A stretch of DNA of 64,000 nt from Streptomyces lunaelactis (GTDB lineage Bacteria > Actinomycetota > Actinomycetes > Streptomycetales > Streptomycetaceae): positions 4,650,001-4,714,000 of the forward strand of contig NZ_CP026304.1 in the NCBI RefSeq assembly GCF_003054555.1, given 5' to 3'. Position numbers and translations under genes: made by a program. Shown here in pieces: positions 8,289-17,405 of the stretch (positions are counted from its first letter, which is position 1; each line of letters begins with the position of its first letter). The notes under the pieces are model-generated. The model was not told the DNA's origin. It saw only the letters and a list, made by a program, of their open reading frames with translations, and made no database searches.

Positions 8289-8317
8289 CACGGGGCAGCC
8301 GGTCCGCGACCAGTGAG

Positions 8318-8348
8318 GCACCCGGCGGGGCGAACTCCCGTCGGGTGC
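8318..8348 (+). terminator. Hairpin terminator after small membrane protein gene
   Basis: GCACCCGGCGGG (8318-8329) pairs with CCCGTCGGGTGC (8337-8348), 12 bp with one G-T pair, followed by TTCCTTGTTG. It ends the small membrane protein transcript. Confidence 0.75.
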
Positions 8349-8651
8349 TTCCTTGTTGATCGACTCGGTGAGCGTTCCAACGGGCCGTCGGGTTGACCTC
8401 CCGCGGGTTTTTTGTTGAACAGTTGAACCGTAGGGCCCCCGGGGGGATGGAAACCCAGTCAAGTTGGGTAAAAGCGCTGTGGGCGCAGCGCCCTTCATGA
8501 TTCCCTCCCTGTTGGAGCGTGTTGGAGCCTTCCAGCCCTCGGACCTCATGTGGACCCGAGCAGGCGTTCCCCCCCCTTGTCTTGATCTCCCCCCCTGCGG
8601 GCACACCCGGTCCACGTGTCACCCGCCGAAGCATGTTTGCGGAGCCGACCC
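8349..8651. other. 303-bp leader region with structured segments, no gene
   Basis: Contains an imperfect hairpin ending in GCGGGTTTTTTG (T6 around 8408-8413, rare at this GC content), two TTGAAC hexamers just after it, hairpin ACCCA-N7-TGGGT near 8455-8471, and GCGCTG-N6-CAGCGC near 8475-8492. It may encode a short RNA or be the DUF2617 leader; I cannot name a known RNA family. Confidence 0.4.
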
Positions 8652-9218
8652 ATGCTCACGACCCTGAAGACCGCCTATACCGACACCCGTGCCGACGACC
8701 TCGCCTGGGCGCTGGGCCGGGAGCCGCTCGCGGCCCTGGCCGTCCTCGACCTCGAACTGGGCGGAGCAAAGCTGCAGTTGAGACTCTTGGGCGCCTCCCA
8801 CCAGGTGCTGCTGGAGGAGGAGCGCGGCAGTTGCTCCGAGACCGTCGCCTGCATGGCCGGCAGCAGTACCCCGCTGCCTCTCGGCGTGGCCAAGCGCCTC
8901 GGCGAATGGGAGTACGAGTTCGCGGCCCGCGTCGAGACGCTCTCGCAGGGCTCGTTCGCGGGGCGCGCGCAGGAGCTGCTCGCCCTGGTCGCCGACCATC
9001 CGAACGGCCTGGCGGGTACGTTTCCCGGCTCCCCGAACGCGTTCACCGCGATGCTCGCGCAGCGGATCGAGGGTCAGGTGCGGTGGCGCACGTGGCACGC
9101 CTATCCGCAGGAGGGTCGCCTCGTCGTCACTCGTACGCGGGTCGGTGCTCGGGTGCCTGCCGGACAGGGCCGAGATGAACCCTTGTGGGTGACAGGCCAC
9201 ACGCAAACTGTGACGTAG
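8652..9218 (+). CDS. DUF2617 family protein
   Basis: 188 residues; recognisable actinobacterial DUF2617 stretches include [30 protein letters not shown] and [12 protein letters not shown]. No signal peptide or membrane segment. ATG 8652 has GGAG 7 bp upstream. It is commonly found immediately before the membrane spermidine-synthase-like gene, as here (11-bp gap), which suggests a shared process, but the biochemical role is unknown. Confidence 0.85.
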   Translation: MLTTLKTAYTDTRADDLAWALGREPLAALAVLDLELGGAKLQLRLLGASHQVLLEEERGSCSETVACMAGSSTPLPLGVAKRLGEWEYEFAARVETLSQGSFAGRAQELLALVADHPNGLAGTFPGSPNAFTAMLAQRIEGQVRWRTWHAYPQEGRLVVTRTRVGARVPAGQGRDEPLWVTGHTQTVT

Positions 9219-9228
9219 CGTTACGAAC

Positions 9229-10803
9229 ATGATCGACCGGCACGTGTCCTCACCGCCCCAGGGCGTGGTGCGGCTGCCCGTGCGCCCCGACGCCGGCCGG
9301 TATCTGGTACTGGCGGCAGTGTTCGTCTGCGCCGCCTGCGGACTGGTGTACGAGCTCGAACTGGTCGCCCTCGCCTCGTACTTGATCGGCGACTCCGTCA
9401 CCCAGGCGTCCGTCACCCAGGCGTCCGTCGTCCTGTCCGTGATGGTCTTCGCGATGGGCATCGGCTCGCTCCTCGCCAAGCGGCTGCGCTGCCGGGCTGC
9501 CGTCGGCTTCGGTCTGCTGGAGGCGGCGCTGGCGCTGATCGGCGGCTGCTCGGCGATGGTGCTGTACGCCTTCTTCGCCTGGGTCGGCGAGTCCCGCCTC
9601 GTGCTGGTGGGGTTCTCCCTCGCCATCGGGGTGCTGATCGGCGCCGAGATCCCGCTGCTGATGTCCCTGATCCAGCGCATCTCGCGGCGCGACGCGGAAG
9701 GCACGGTCGCCGATCTGTTCGCCGCCGACTATGTGGGCGCCCTCGTCGGCGGGCTCGCCTTTCCGTTTCTGCTTCTGCCGTGGCTCGGTCCACTCACGGG
9801 TGCGCTGTTGACGGGAGCCGTCAACGCCGTGGCGGGCGGGGCGCTCGTGCTGTGGCTCTTCCGCCGCGATCTGACGGCCCGTTCGCGGTGGTGGCTGCTC
9901 GTCGCCAATGTGACGGTGCTGGCCGTGCTGGCGACCGCGACGGTCCTGGTCGACGACTTCGAGCGGGCAGCGCGCAGCGCGGTCTACGGGCAGCAGGTGC
10001 GGGTCGCCGTCCACACCGGAGTACAGGAAGTCGTGCTCACCGGCGGTCGTTCGGGGCCGCCGGATCTCTTCCTCGACGGGCGGCTGCGGGTCAGCGGGCG
10101 CGACGAGTACCGGTACCACGAGGCGCTGGTCCACCCGGCGATGCGAGGGCGGCACACGGGGGTACTGATCCTGGGCGGGGGCGACGGGCTGGCGGCGCGC
10201 GAGGTGCTGCGCTACCCGGATGTCCGGTCGGTGACCGTCGTCGAGGTCGACCCGGGCGTCGTCCGGCTGGCGCGTTCCGACCCGGCGCTCGCCCCGCTCA
10301 ACGAGTACGCCTACCGGGATCCGCGGGTGCGGGTCGTGACCGCGGACGCCTTCTCCTGGCTGCGCGCGCCCCGGGGGACGTACGACGTGGTGATCTCGGA
10401 CCTCCCCGACCCGCACATCACCCCGAGCGCCAAGCTCTACTCCCTGGAGTTCTACGGGCTCGCCGCGCGGGTGCTCGCGGACGGCGGGCGACTCGTCGTC
10501 CACGCCGGGCCCGTGGCCTCCCGCCCGCGTACGTTCTGGACGGTCGACGCGACCCTGCGCGCGGCCGGGTTCGGTGCCCGCCCGTACCGCGCGACCGGCG
10601 GCGCGGCCGCTCCGCACGACTGGGGCTTCCTGCTCGCCACGGCCGGACCGCCTCCGCGACTCGGCCTGGACCGCGGAGCGCCGCGGCTGCGGGCGCCGGC
10701 CCCCTCCGCCCTCACCGCGGGTGCGCACGGGGCAGGCGCGGAGGGCATCCGGCTGCCGGAGCTGCCGCCGTCGACCCTGGTGCACCCGCGGTACGGCGAC
10801 TGA
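9229..10803 (+). CDS. Polyamine aminopropyltransferase-like protein with N-terminal membrane domain
   Basis: 524 residues. The first 230 form about seven hydrophobic segments; the C-terminal half is a spermidine-synthase fold with [14 protein letters not shown] (SAM-type binding), VVEVDPGVV and [11 protein letters not shown]. In canonical SpeE these bind decarboxylated SAM and the polyamine; the substrate of membrane-fused actinobacterial versions is not settled. Starts 11 bp after the DUF2617 gene. Residues SVTQA occur twice in tandem in the membrane domain because of an exact 15-bp duplication. The stop codon is the first of four in a 17-bp tandem repeat. Confidence 0.85.
   Translation: MIDRHVSSPPQGVVRLPVRPDAGRYLVLAAVFVCAACGLVYELELVALASYLIGDSVTQASVTQASVVLSVMVFAMGIGSLLAKRLRCRAAVGFGLLEAALALIGGCSAMVLYAFFAWVGESRLVLVGFSLAIGVLIGAEIPLLMSLIQRISRRDAEGTVADLFAADYVGALVGGLAFPFLLLPWLGPLTGALLTGAVNAVAGGALVLWLFRRDLTARSRWWLLVANVTVLAVLATATVLVDDFERAARSAVYGQQVRVAVHTGVQEVVLTGGRSGPPDLFLDGRLRVSGRDEYRYHEALVHPAMRGRHTGVLILGGGDGLAAREVLRYPDVRSVTVVEVDPGVVRLARSDPALAPLNEYAYRDPRVRVVTADAFSWLRAPRGTYDVVISDLPDPHITPSAKLYSLEFYGLAARVLADGGRLVVHAGPVASRPRTFWTVDATLRAAGFGARPYRATGGAAAPHDWGFLLATAGPPPRLGLDRGAPRLRAPAPSALTAGAHGAGAEGIRLPELPPSTLVHPRYGD
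9394..9423. repeat. Exact 15-bp in-frame tandem duplication
   Basis: TCCGTCACCCAGGCG occurs at 9394-9408 and 9409-9423, adding five residues (SVTQA) to a membrane segment of the spermidine-synthase-like protein. Confidence 0.9.
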
Positions 10804-10857
10804 GTACGTACGGCGACTGAGCAGGTCCGGCGACTGAGCACGTACGGGGCTGAGCAG
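10791..10857. repeat. 17-bp tandem repeat x4 over a stop codon
   Basis: Units start at 10791, 10808, 10825 and 10842 with consensus GTACGGCGACTGAGCAS; the last unit is one base shorter. The first unit supplies the natural TGA and each following unit repeats it. No gene lies between here and the ATG at 10915. Confidence 0.85.
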
Positions 10858-10914
10858 TACGCGCACAGGCGGAAACGATGACGTGGCGGGCCTGCCTGAG
10901 TAGGCTCGACTCCC

Positions 10915-11853
10915 ATGGAGCATGAGGTGTTCGTTCCGCTTCCGGCCGAGACTCTACGACAGGCCCTGCGGGACCCCGCGCGGGTCGCCCGCTGCATCCC
11001 GGGGATCCAACAGGACGCGGACGAGTCGGCAGGCCCGCTCGCCGGGCGGCTGAAGGTCCGGATCGGCGGGCACACGATCACCTACCGCGGTGCCCTGCGC
11101 ATCGTGGAGCACGGCGACACCTTCACGGTCGAGGGCGACGGTGTGGAGGTGCGCGGTACGGGCTCCGCCAAGGTGACTCTGACGATCCGTCCGGAACCGG
11201 CCGAGGGCGGTACGACGCTCACCTTCACGGGGACGTCCCGCGCGGAGGGCCGGCTGGCGGAGCTGGCGGACTCGACCACCGAATCGGCCGCGCACCGGCT
11301 GCTGGACCGCTTCGCCGACCGGCTCGCGGTGACGGCGGAGGACCCGGCGCCGGAAGCACCGGGAGCTCCGGAAGCACCGGGAGCTTCGGAAGAGCCGTCG
11401 GAGCCGGACCAGCCGGAAGCGCCCAACCGGCCCGTCGATGAAGCCCCGAAGCCGTCCGTGTTCGACGCGCCCGTGCCGCCGCCGCTCGACCCGGTTGCCG
11501 AGCAGCACTTCGACGTACCGGAAGAGCCCTACGACGCGGACGAGGCGGACGACGCGGACGGAGCCGATGCGCCCCGCCTGCCGGAGCCCTCCGACGCACC
11601 CGAGCTGGACGGCCTGGATGAGCTCCCCGTCGTCCCCGACGAGCCGCCCGCCGAGGCCGCGCACGCCCGCCGCACCATGATCGGGCGCAGCGCCGAAGAG
11701 GTCGACCACGCCCCGCCGCGCGGGCGTTATGCCCCGATGCCCGCGCCCGACGCGGGAGGCGCCAGTGCCACCCTGCGCTGGATCGCGCCGGCCGCGGCTC
11801 TCGCGCTCGCGTCCGCCGTGGTCGTCGGACGGGCGCTGCGCCGCCGCAAGTAA
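10915..11853 (+). CDS. CoxG-like SRPBCC protein with C-terminal membrane anchor
   Basis: 312 residues: an N-terminal SRPBCC/CoxG domain (1-140; MEHEVFVPLPAETLRQALRD, IPGIQ, GTGSAKVTLTI), a long acidic Pro/Ala/Glu/Asp linker (about 145-270) and one C-terminal transmembrane helix followed by RRRK. CoxG proteins bind lipids or cofactors and are linked to CO dehydrogenase maturation, but no cox genes are nearby, so only the fold is certain. The anchor at the extreme C-terminus suggests a cytoplasmic domain tethered to the membrane. Confidence 0.85.
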   Translation: MEHEVFVPLPAETLRQALRDPARVARCIPGIQQDADESAGPLAGRLKVRIGGHTITYRGALRIVEHGDTFTVEGDGVEVRGTGSAKVTLTIRPEPAEGGTTLTFTGTSRAEGRLAELADSTTESAAHRLLDRFADRLAVTAEDPAPEAPGAPEAPGASEEPSEPDQPEAPNRPVDEAPKPSVFDAPVPPPLDPVAEQHFDVPEEPYDADEADDADGADAPRLPEPSDAPELDGLDELPVVPDEPPAEAAHARRTMIGRSAEEVDHAPPRGRYAPMPAPDAGGASATLRWIAPAAALALASAVVVGRALRRRK

Positions 11854-11876
11854 CCCCCCGCCAGTAATGTCGGGGT

Positions 11877-12674
11877 GTGAGTAGCAGCGAAGAGAGCATC
11901 CGGCTGGCCGCCGGTGACGTCGAGTTGACCGTGCACCCGCAGAACGGCTGCCGCATCGCGAGCCTGATCATCGGCGGCACCGAGGTGCTGCGCCAGGGCG
12001 ATCGGTACGGCTGTTTCCCGATGGTCCCGTGGTGCGGCCGTGTCAGGAACGGCGAGTTCAGCAACGGGGACGTACACCATCAACTGCCGCTCAACTCCCC
12101 GCCGCACGCCATCCACGGCACGGGCCGCGACACCGCCTGGCGCACCGCCCGCGCCAACAAGAGCGAGGCGGCCCTCACGTACGACCTGGCCGACCCCTGG
12201 CCGTACACCGGGCGCGTTACCCAGGCCTTCGCTCTGGCCGAGGACGCGCTGACCCTGACCATGACGGTCGAGACGTACGGCACGTCCTTCCCGGCCCAGG
12301 CGGGCTGGCACCCGTGGTTCCTGCGCAACCTCGGCAGCGGCGATGACGTACGGATCGACTACAGCGCCCAGTGGCAGGAGCGGCGAGGGGACGATCATCT
12401 GCCGACCGGGCAGCGCATCACTCCTCTCGCCGGTCCCTGGGACGACTGCTTCGCAATGCCCGACGGGGTCGCGGTCACGCTCACCTGGCCGGAGCAGCTG
12501 GAGCTCACGGTCAGCAGCCGCGCCGAGTGGGTCGTGATCTACGACGAGGAGGACGAAGCGGTCTGCGTGGAACCGCAGTCGGGCCCGCCGAACGGCCTCA
12601 ACACCCACCCGCAGCTGGTCACCCCGATCGAGCCGCTGGAGATCGCGACCACGTGGGCCTGGCGCAGGCTCTGA
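11877..12674 (+). CDS. Aldose 1-epimerase family protein
   Basis: 265 residues of the galactose-mutarotase-like fold. Visible are FPMVPWCGRVRNG, the catalytic-type His in HAIHGTGRD, AGWHPWFLR and a C-terminal VCVEPQSGPPNGLN, where Glu is the usual base. It would interconvert anomers of a sugar or sugar phosphate; substrate unknown. GTG start 11877 lies 24 bp after the preceding gene. It precedes pyrE with a 24-bp gap, so the two may be co-transcribed. Confidence 0.87.
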   Translation: MSSSEESIRLAAGDVELTVHPQNGCRIASLIIGGTEVLRQGDRYGCFPMVPWCGRVRNGEFSNGDVHHQLPLNSPPHAIHGTGRDTAWRTARANKSEAALTYDLADPWPYTGRVTQAFALAEDALTLTMTVETYGTSFPAQAGWHPWFLRNLGSGDDVRIDYSAQWQERRGDDHLPTGQRITPLAGPWDDCFAMPDGVAVTLTWPEQLELTVSSRAEWVVIYDEEDEAVCVEPQSGPPNGLNTHPQLVTPIEPLEIATTWAWRRL

Positions 12675-12698
12675 GGCACCACCTCTAAGCTCATGGGC

Positions 12699-13238
12699 AT
12701 GACTGACGTACGTGCTGAGCTGCTCGAGCAGATCAAGGACAAGGCCGTGGTGCACGGCAAAGTGACCCTCTCCTCGGGTCTTGAGGCCGACTGGTACATC
12801 GACCTGCGCCGGATCACGCTGGACGGCGAGGCCGCGCCGCTGGTCGGCCAGGTGATGCTCGATGCCACCGCCGAACTGGACTACGACTGCGTCGGCGGTC
12901 TCACCCTGGGCGCCGACCCGGTGGCCACGTCGATGCTGCACGCCTCGTCGGCGCGCGGGCAGCGGCTCGACGCCTTTGTCGTACGCAAGACGGGCAAGGC
13001 GCACGGCATGCAGCGCCGGATCGAGGGCACCGACGTCAAGGACCGCCGCTGCCTGGTCGTCGAGGACGTCTCCACCACCGGCGGCTCCCCGCTGACCGCC
13101 GTCGAGGCGGTACGGGAGGCGGGCGGCGAGGTTGTCGCGGTCGCCGTGATCGTGGAGCGGGGCGCTGCGCCGGCCATCGCGGAGGCAGGGCTGCCGTACG
13201 TCAGCGCGTACTCGCTCGACGAGCTCGGTCTCGCCTGA
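12699..13238 (+). CDS. pyrE: Orotate phosphoribosyltransferase
   Basis: Makes orotidine 5'-phosphate from orotate and PRPP in pyrimidine synthesis. 179 residues with the PRPP-binding signature VVEDVSTTGGS, the KVTLSSGLEADWYIDLRR substrate region and FVVRKTGKAHG. I prefer ATG 12699 (MTDVR) to ATG 12693, which adds only Met-Gly; neither has a strong RBS. Length matches bacterial OPRTs. Downstream is a palindromic terminator that embeds a parS site. Confidence 0.95.
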   Translation: MTDVRAELLEQIKDKAVVHGKVTLSSGLEADWYIDLRRITLDGEAAPLVGQVMLDATAELDYDCVGGLTLGADPVATSMLHASSARGQRLDAFVVRKTGKAHGMQRRIEGTDVKDRRCLVVEDVSTTGGSPLTAVEAVREAGGEVVAVAVIVERGAAPAIAEAGLPYVSAYSLDELGLA

Positions 13239-13299
13239 GACCTCCCCGCGAGCAACTCGTGACCTGGGTCCCGGGACAGGCTCTGACCTGCGGTGATGA

Positions 13300-13339
13300 T
13301 GAGGGGCCGGTTGTTTCACGTGAAACAGCCGGCCCCTCA
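13300..13339. terminator. 40-bp near-perfect palindrome between pyrE and fba
   Basis: TGAGGGGCCGG (13300-13310) pairs with CCGGCCCCTCA (13329-13339), and the inner arms continue to the centre with only one T-G pair, giving a 20-bp stem. It can act as terminator for pyrE, and its core is a parS sequence. Confidence 0.7.
13312..13327. other. parS: parS centromere site (ParB binding)
   Basis: TGTTTCACGTGAAACA is a perfect 16-bp match to the bacterial parS consensus and contains the Streptomyces core GTTTCACGTGAAAC. Streptomyces parS sites cluster within a few hundred kb of oriC and are mostly intergenic, as this one is. It implies that the window lies in the origin-proximal part of the chromosome. 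Confidence 0.92.
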
Positions 13340-13464
13340 CGCATGTCCGCGCCGCACGCCGTATGGAGCCCGCGCCAGAGTCTGGAAAGATAGGCGCCGA
13401 CGATGACGTCGCCCCCCAGGTCAGGGCCGGCACCACACACCCGCACATCACAAGGAGCGGACAT

Positions 13465-14487
13465 ATGCCCATCGCGACTCCCGAGGTCTACAACGAGATG
13501 CTCGACCGGGCGAAGGCAGGCAAGTTCGCCTACCCGGCCATCAACGTGACCTCGTCCCAGACCCTGCACGCTGCGCTGCGCGGCTTCGCGGAGGCCGAGA
13601 GCGACGGCATCATCCAGATCTCCACCGGCGGTGCCGAGTTCCTGGGCGGCCAGCACAGCAAGGACATGGTCACCGGCGCGGTCGCGCTCGCCGAGTTCGC
13701 GCACATCGTCGCCGCCAAGTACGACGTCACCGTCGCGCTGCACACCGACCACTGCCCGAAGGACAAGCTGGACGGCTATGTCCGCCCGCTGCTCGCCGTC
13801 TCCGCCGAGCGTGTGGCCAGGGGCCAGGACCCGCTGTTCCAGTCGCACATGTGGGACGGCTCGGCCGAGACCCTCGCCGACAACCTGGCCATCGGCCAGG
13901 AGCTGCTCGCGCAGGCCGCCGCCGCCAGGATCATCCTCGAGGTCGAGATCACCCCGACCGGCGGCGAGGAGGACGGCGTCACCCACGAGATCAACGATGA
14001 GCTGTACACCACGGTCGACGACGCGCTGCGCACCGCCGAGGCGCTCGGCCTGGGCGAGAAGGGCCGCTACCTGCTGGCCGCCTCGTTCGGCAACGTCCAC
14101 GGCGTCTACAAGCCGGGCAACGTCGTACTCCGCCCCGAGCTGCTGAAGGACCTGCAGCAGGGTGTCAGCGAGAAGTACGGCAAGTCCTCGCCGTTCGACT
14201 TCGTCTTCCACGGCGGCTCCGGCTCCACCGCCGAGGAGATCGCCACCGCGCTGGAGAACGGCGTCGTGAAGATGAACCTCGACACCGACACCCAGTACGC
14301 CTTCACCCGCCCCGTCGCGGACCACATGTTCAAGAACTACGACGGCGTGCTGAAGGTCGACGGCGAGGTCGGCTCGAAGAAGACCTACGACCCGCGCACC
14401 TGGGGCAAGGCGGCCGAGGCCGGTATGGCCAAGCGTGTCACCGAGGCCTGTGCGGCCCTGCGCTCCACGGGCACGAGGCTCAAGTAA
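13465..14487 (+). CDS. fba: Class II fructose-bisphosphate aldolase
   Basis: 340 residues. Zinc-dependent cleavage of fructose 1,6-bisphosphate to DHAP and glyceraldehyde 3-phosphate. Metal and substrate motifs: HTDHCPKDKLDGY, LEVEITPTGGEEDG, GNVHGVYKPG, VFHGGSGS and MNLDTDTQYAF. ATG 13465 has AAGGAG 8 bp upstream; the frame is open further upstream to 13363 but without an RBS. Flanked by the parS palindrome and a strong terminator, so probably monocistronic. DHAP is also the substrate of the GriI-like aldolase at 3080. Confidence 0.96.
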   Translation: MPIATPEVYNEMLDRAKAGKFAYPAINVTSSQTLHAALRGFAEAESDGIIQISTGGAEFLGGQHSKDMVTGAVALAEFAHIVAAKYDVTVALHTDHCPKDKLDGYVRPLLAVSAERVARGQDPLFQSHMWDGSAETLADNLAIGQELLAQAAAARIILEVEITPTGGEEDGVTHEINDELYTTVDDALRTAEALGLGEKGRYLLAASFGNVHGVYKPGNVVLRPELLKDLQQGVSEKYGKSSPFDFVFHGGSGSTAEEIATALENGVVKMNLDTDTQYAFTRPVADHMFKNYDGVLKVDGEVGSKKTYDPRTWGKAAEAGMAKRVTEACAALRSTGTRLK

Positions 14488-14502
14488 GCGCCATTCGTAC
14501 GC

Positions 14503-14537
14503 CGGGCCCGGCATCCCCTCACGGGGTGCCGGGCCCG
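14503..14537 (+). terminator. fba terminator
   Basis: CGGGCCCGGCATCCCC pairs with GGGGTGCCGGGCCCG: a 15-bp stem with one bulged T and a short loop, 15 bp after the fba stop. Confidence 0.85.
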
Positions 14538-14561
14538 CGGCATGTCCGGGGAGGACTCACC

Positions 14562-15722
14562 GTGAGCTATGACTTCGACACCCCCGTCGACAGGCGCGGC
14601 ACCTGGTGCGTGCAGTGGGACGGGGTCGCTGACCGGTTCGGCGCGGACGGGCTGCTGCCCTTCACCATCTCCGACATGGACTTCGCGTCCCCGCCGGAGG
14701 TACTCGACGCGCTCCAGCGTCGTATCGCGCACGGGGTCTTCGGCTACACCGACTGGCGGCACGAGGACTTCCTCTCCGCGATACGCCACTGGTTCGCCGG
14801 CCGGTACGGCACCGGCATCGACACCGACCGGATCGTGTACGCGCCGTCCGTGCTCAACCAGCTCTCGCAGCTGCTGCGGATGTGGACGGAGCCGGGCGAC
14901 GGTGTGGTCGTCCACACACCGACGTACGACGGCTTCCTGAAGGCGGTGTCCGGCCTCGGGCGGGAGCTGCGCGGGGCGCCGGTCGGAGACATGGCGGCTC
15001 TGGAGCGGCAGCTCGCCCGCCCCGACAGCAAGGTGCTCGTCCTCTGCTCGCCCCACAACCCCACCGGCAGGGTGTGGACGGAGGCCGAGCTGACGGAGCT
15101 GGCCCGGCTGGCCGCCGCGTACGACGTCGCCGTCGTCAGCGACGAGATCCACGCCGACTTCGTACACACCGACTTTGTCCCCGAAGGGGCGCGTCATCTG
15201 CCGTGGACGCGGTTCGGCACCGGCCGCTGGGCCCTGATCACCTCCGCCACCAAGGCCTTCAACTTCCCGGCGCTGAGCGGCTCCTACGGGATCATCGGCG
15301 ACCCGGACGACCATGCGGCGTTCCTGCGGCGGATGCGGACGGGGGAGGGGCTCGCCTCGCCCGCCGTACTGTCGCTGACCGCGCACATCGCCGCCTACCG
15401 GGACGGCGGGCCCTGGCTGGACCAGCTCAACGTCTATGTGGCGGGGAATCTGCGTCTGGTCGCCGAGCGGCTCAACTCGGCCTTCCCGGAGCTCGGCTGG
15501 CAGCCGCCGCAGGCGGGCTACCTCGCCTGGATCGATCTGCGGCCGCTCGGCGTCGACGACAACGAGCTGCAGCGGGAGCTGATCGAGCGTGAGAAGGTCG
15601 CGATCATGCCGGGCACGACCTACGGCTGCGACGGATTCGTACGGTTCAACGTCGGCTGTCCGCGCGCCAAGGCGGAGCAGGGTGTGGACGCGTTGATCCG
15701 TGCGCTCCATCGGCTGGCCTGA
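14562..15722 (+). CDS. MalY/PatB-type PLP-dependent C-S lyase / aminotransferase
   Basis: 386-residue fold-type I PLP enzyme. Signature stretches: LPFTISDMDFASPPEVL, FGYTDWRHEDF, LCSPHNPTGRVW, VVSDEIHADF and the PLP lysine in TSATKAFNFPAL. PatB/MalY members cleave cystathionine or cysteine conjugates; some act as aminotransferases. GTG 14562 follows GGGGAGGA. It lies after the fba terminator and 27 bp before the MFS gene, so these two may form an operon, perhaps conversion and export of a sulfur compound (inference). Confidence 0.87.
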   Translation: MSYDFDTPVDRRGTWCVQWDGVADRFGADGLLPFTISDMDFASPPEVLDALQRRIAHGVFGYTDWRHEDFLSAIRHWFAGRYGTGIDTDRIVYAPSVLNQLSQLLRMWTEPGDGVVVHTPTYDGFLKAVSGLGRELRGAPVGDMAALERQLARPDSKVLVLCSPHNPTGRVWTEAELTELARLAAAYDVAVVSDEIHADFVHTDFVPEGARHLPWTRFGTGRWALITSATKAFNFPALSGSYGIIGDPDDHAAFLRRMRTGEGLASPAVLSLTAHIAAYRDGGPWLDQLNVYVAGNLRLVAERLNSAFPELGWQPPQAGYLAWIDLRPLGVDDNELQRELIEREKVAIMPGTTYGCDGFVRFNVGCPRAKAEQGVDALIRALHRLA

Positions 15723-15749
15723 GCCGCCGGGCCCGGGGATGATCCGGGT

Positions 15750-17249
15750 ATGGACAACAGGCCGAAGGGCTCGGACGGCGGGCCTGGCAGCATCAGGCTG
15801 TCCTCCGCCACCGGCCGCTGGGTGGTTCTGACGACCGTCCTCGGGTCCAGCATGGCGCTGCTGGACTCGACCGTCGTCAATGTCGCACTGCCCCGCATCG
15901 GAGAGGACCTCAACGCCGACCTGGCGGTCCTCCAGTGGACCGTCAACGCCTACACGCTCACCCTGGCCGGGCTGATCCTGCTCGGCGGGGCGCTCGGCGA
16001 CCGCTACGGGCGCCGGAAGATCTTCGTCCTGGGGGCGGTCTGGTTCGCCGTCGGCTCGCTGCTCTGCGGCCTCGCACCCAACGACATCCTCCTGGTGGCC
16101 GCCCGCGCCCTGCAGGGCGTCGGCGCGGCGCTGCTCACGCCGGGGTCGCTCGCCCTGATCCAGGCGAGCTTCCACCCGGACGACCGGGCCCGCGCGGTCG
16201 GCCTGTGGTCGGGGCTCGGCGGCGTCGGCGCGGCGATCGGCCCCTTCGTCGGCGGCTGGCTGGTCGACGGCCCCGGCTGGCGCTGGGTGTTCCTGATCAA
16301 CGTGCCGCTGGCCGCGCTGTGCGTACCCGTGGCGCTGAAGCACGTACCGGAATCGCGCGACCCGGAGCACCACGGCAGCTTCGATGTGCTGGGCGCGGTG
16401 CTGGGCGCGGCGGCGCTGGCGCTGGTGACGTACGGGCTCATCGCCCCGCAGGCCTGGGTGGCGGTCGCGGGCGTGGTCGTCGCGGTGGCCTTCGTCCTCG
16501 TCGAGCGGCAGCGGCCCGATCCGATGCTTCCGCCGTCGATCTTCAAGTCGCGGCAGTTCACCGCGGTCAATCTGGTGACCCTGTGTGTGTACGCGGCCTT
16601 CGCCGGATTCTTCTTCCTGGTCGCCCTGCAACTCCAGGTGGTGGTGGGCTATTCGGCGCTCGGGGCCGGTACAGCACTGCTGCCCACCACCGTGCTGATG
16701 CTGCTGCTGTCCGCGAAATCGGGCGAGTTGGGGGAGCGGATCGGCCCGCGCATCCCGCTCACCGTCGGGCCGCTGCTCTGCGCGACGGGCATGCTGCTGA
16801 TGCTGCGCGTGGGCGAGAACGCCTCGTACGTACGTGATGTGCTGCCCGCGCTGGTGGTGATGGGCATGGGGATGGTGACCCTCGTCGCCCCGCTGACCTC
16901 GACCGTGCTGGCCTCGGTGGACGCCGGGAAGGCGGGGCTCGCCAGCGGCATCAACAACGCGGCGGCCCGCGCGGCCGGTCTGCTCGCGGTGGCCGCGCTG
17001 CCGCTGCTGGCCGGGATGGGCCCGGAGGCGTACCGCTCGGCGACGGAGTTCGGGGAGACCTTCCGGCGGGCGATGCCGATGTGCGCGGGGGTGCTGGTGC
17101 TGGGGTCGCTGATCGCCTTTTTCACGGTGCGGAAGCCGGCGGTCGAGGCGGAGCGGACAAGGCCCGAGTGCCGCGTCAACTGCGGGTTGTCGTCGCCGCC
17201 ACTGGAGCAGCTCGCTCCGGTCAGTACTGGGCAGGATCGATCCGGTTGA
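15750..17249 (+). CDS. MFS drug exporter (DHA2/QacA-EmrB type)
   Basis: 499 residues with about 14 transmembrane segments. Motif A is GGALGDRYGRRKIFVLG; motif D1-like sequence LDSTVVNVALPRIGEDL and motif C-like GVGAAIGPFVGGWLVD mark a proton-coupled drug/H+ antiporter. Substrate cannot be read. The hydrophilic C-terminal tail (from about 465) is longer than usual, ending SSPPLEQLAPVSTGQDRSG, which may be a recent extension. No adjacent TetR repressor is present. Confidence 0.9.
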   Translation: MDNRPKGSDGGPGSIRLSSATGRWVVLTTVLGSSMALLDSTVVNVALPRIGEDLNADLAVLQWTVNAYTLTLAGLILLGGALGDRYGRRKIFVLGAVWFAVGSLLCGLAPNDILLVAARALQGVGAALLTPGSLALIQASFHPDDRARAVGLWSGLGGVGAAIGPFVGGWLVDGPGWRWVFLINVPLAALCVPVALKHVPESRDPEHHGSFDVLGAVLGAAALALVTYGLIAPQAWVAVAGVVVAVAFVLVERQRPDPMLPPSIFKSRQFTAVNLVTLCVYAAFAGFFFLVALQLQVVVGYSALGAGTALLPTTVLMLLLSAKSGELGERIGPRIPLTVGPLLCATGMLLMLRVGENASYVRDVLPALVVMGMGMVTLVAPLTSTVLASVDAGKAGLASGINNAAARAAGLLAVAALPLLAGMGPEAYRSATEFGETFRRAMPMCAGVLVLGSLIAFFTVRKPAVEAERTRPECRVNCGLSSPPLEQLAPVSTGQDRSG

Positions 17250-17405
17250 GGATCCACACCGGCTCGGGGCCGGTCTGGTAGTGGTGGCACCCGGACGGCC
17301 CGTTGCCGGTGAGCCCGCGGACGCGCTGTCAGCGATGTTCGCCTCCGCCGCACACCTCCCGCACCGCTTCCACGGATTCCCCACCGACCTGTGACACTGG
17401 ATCCC

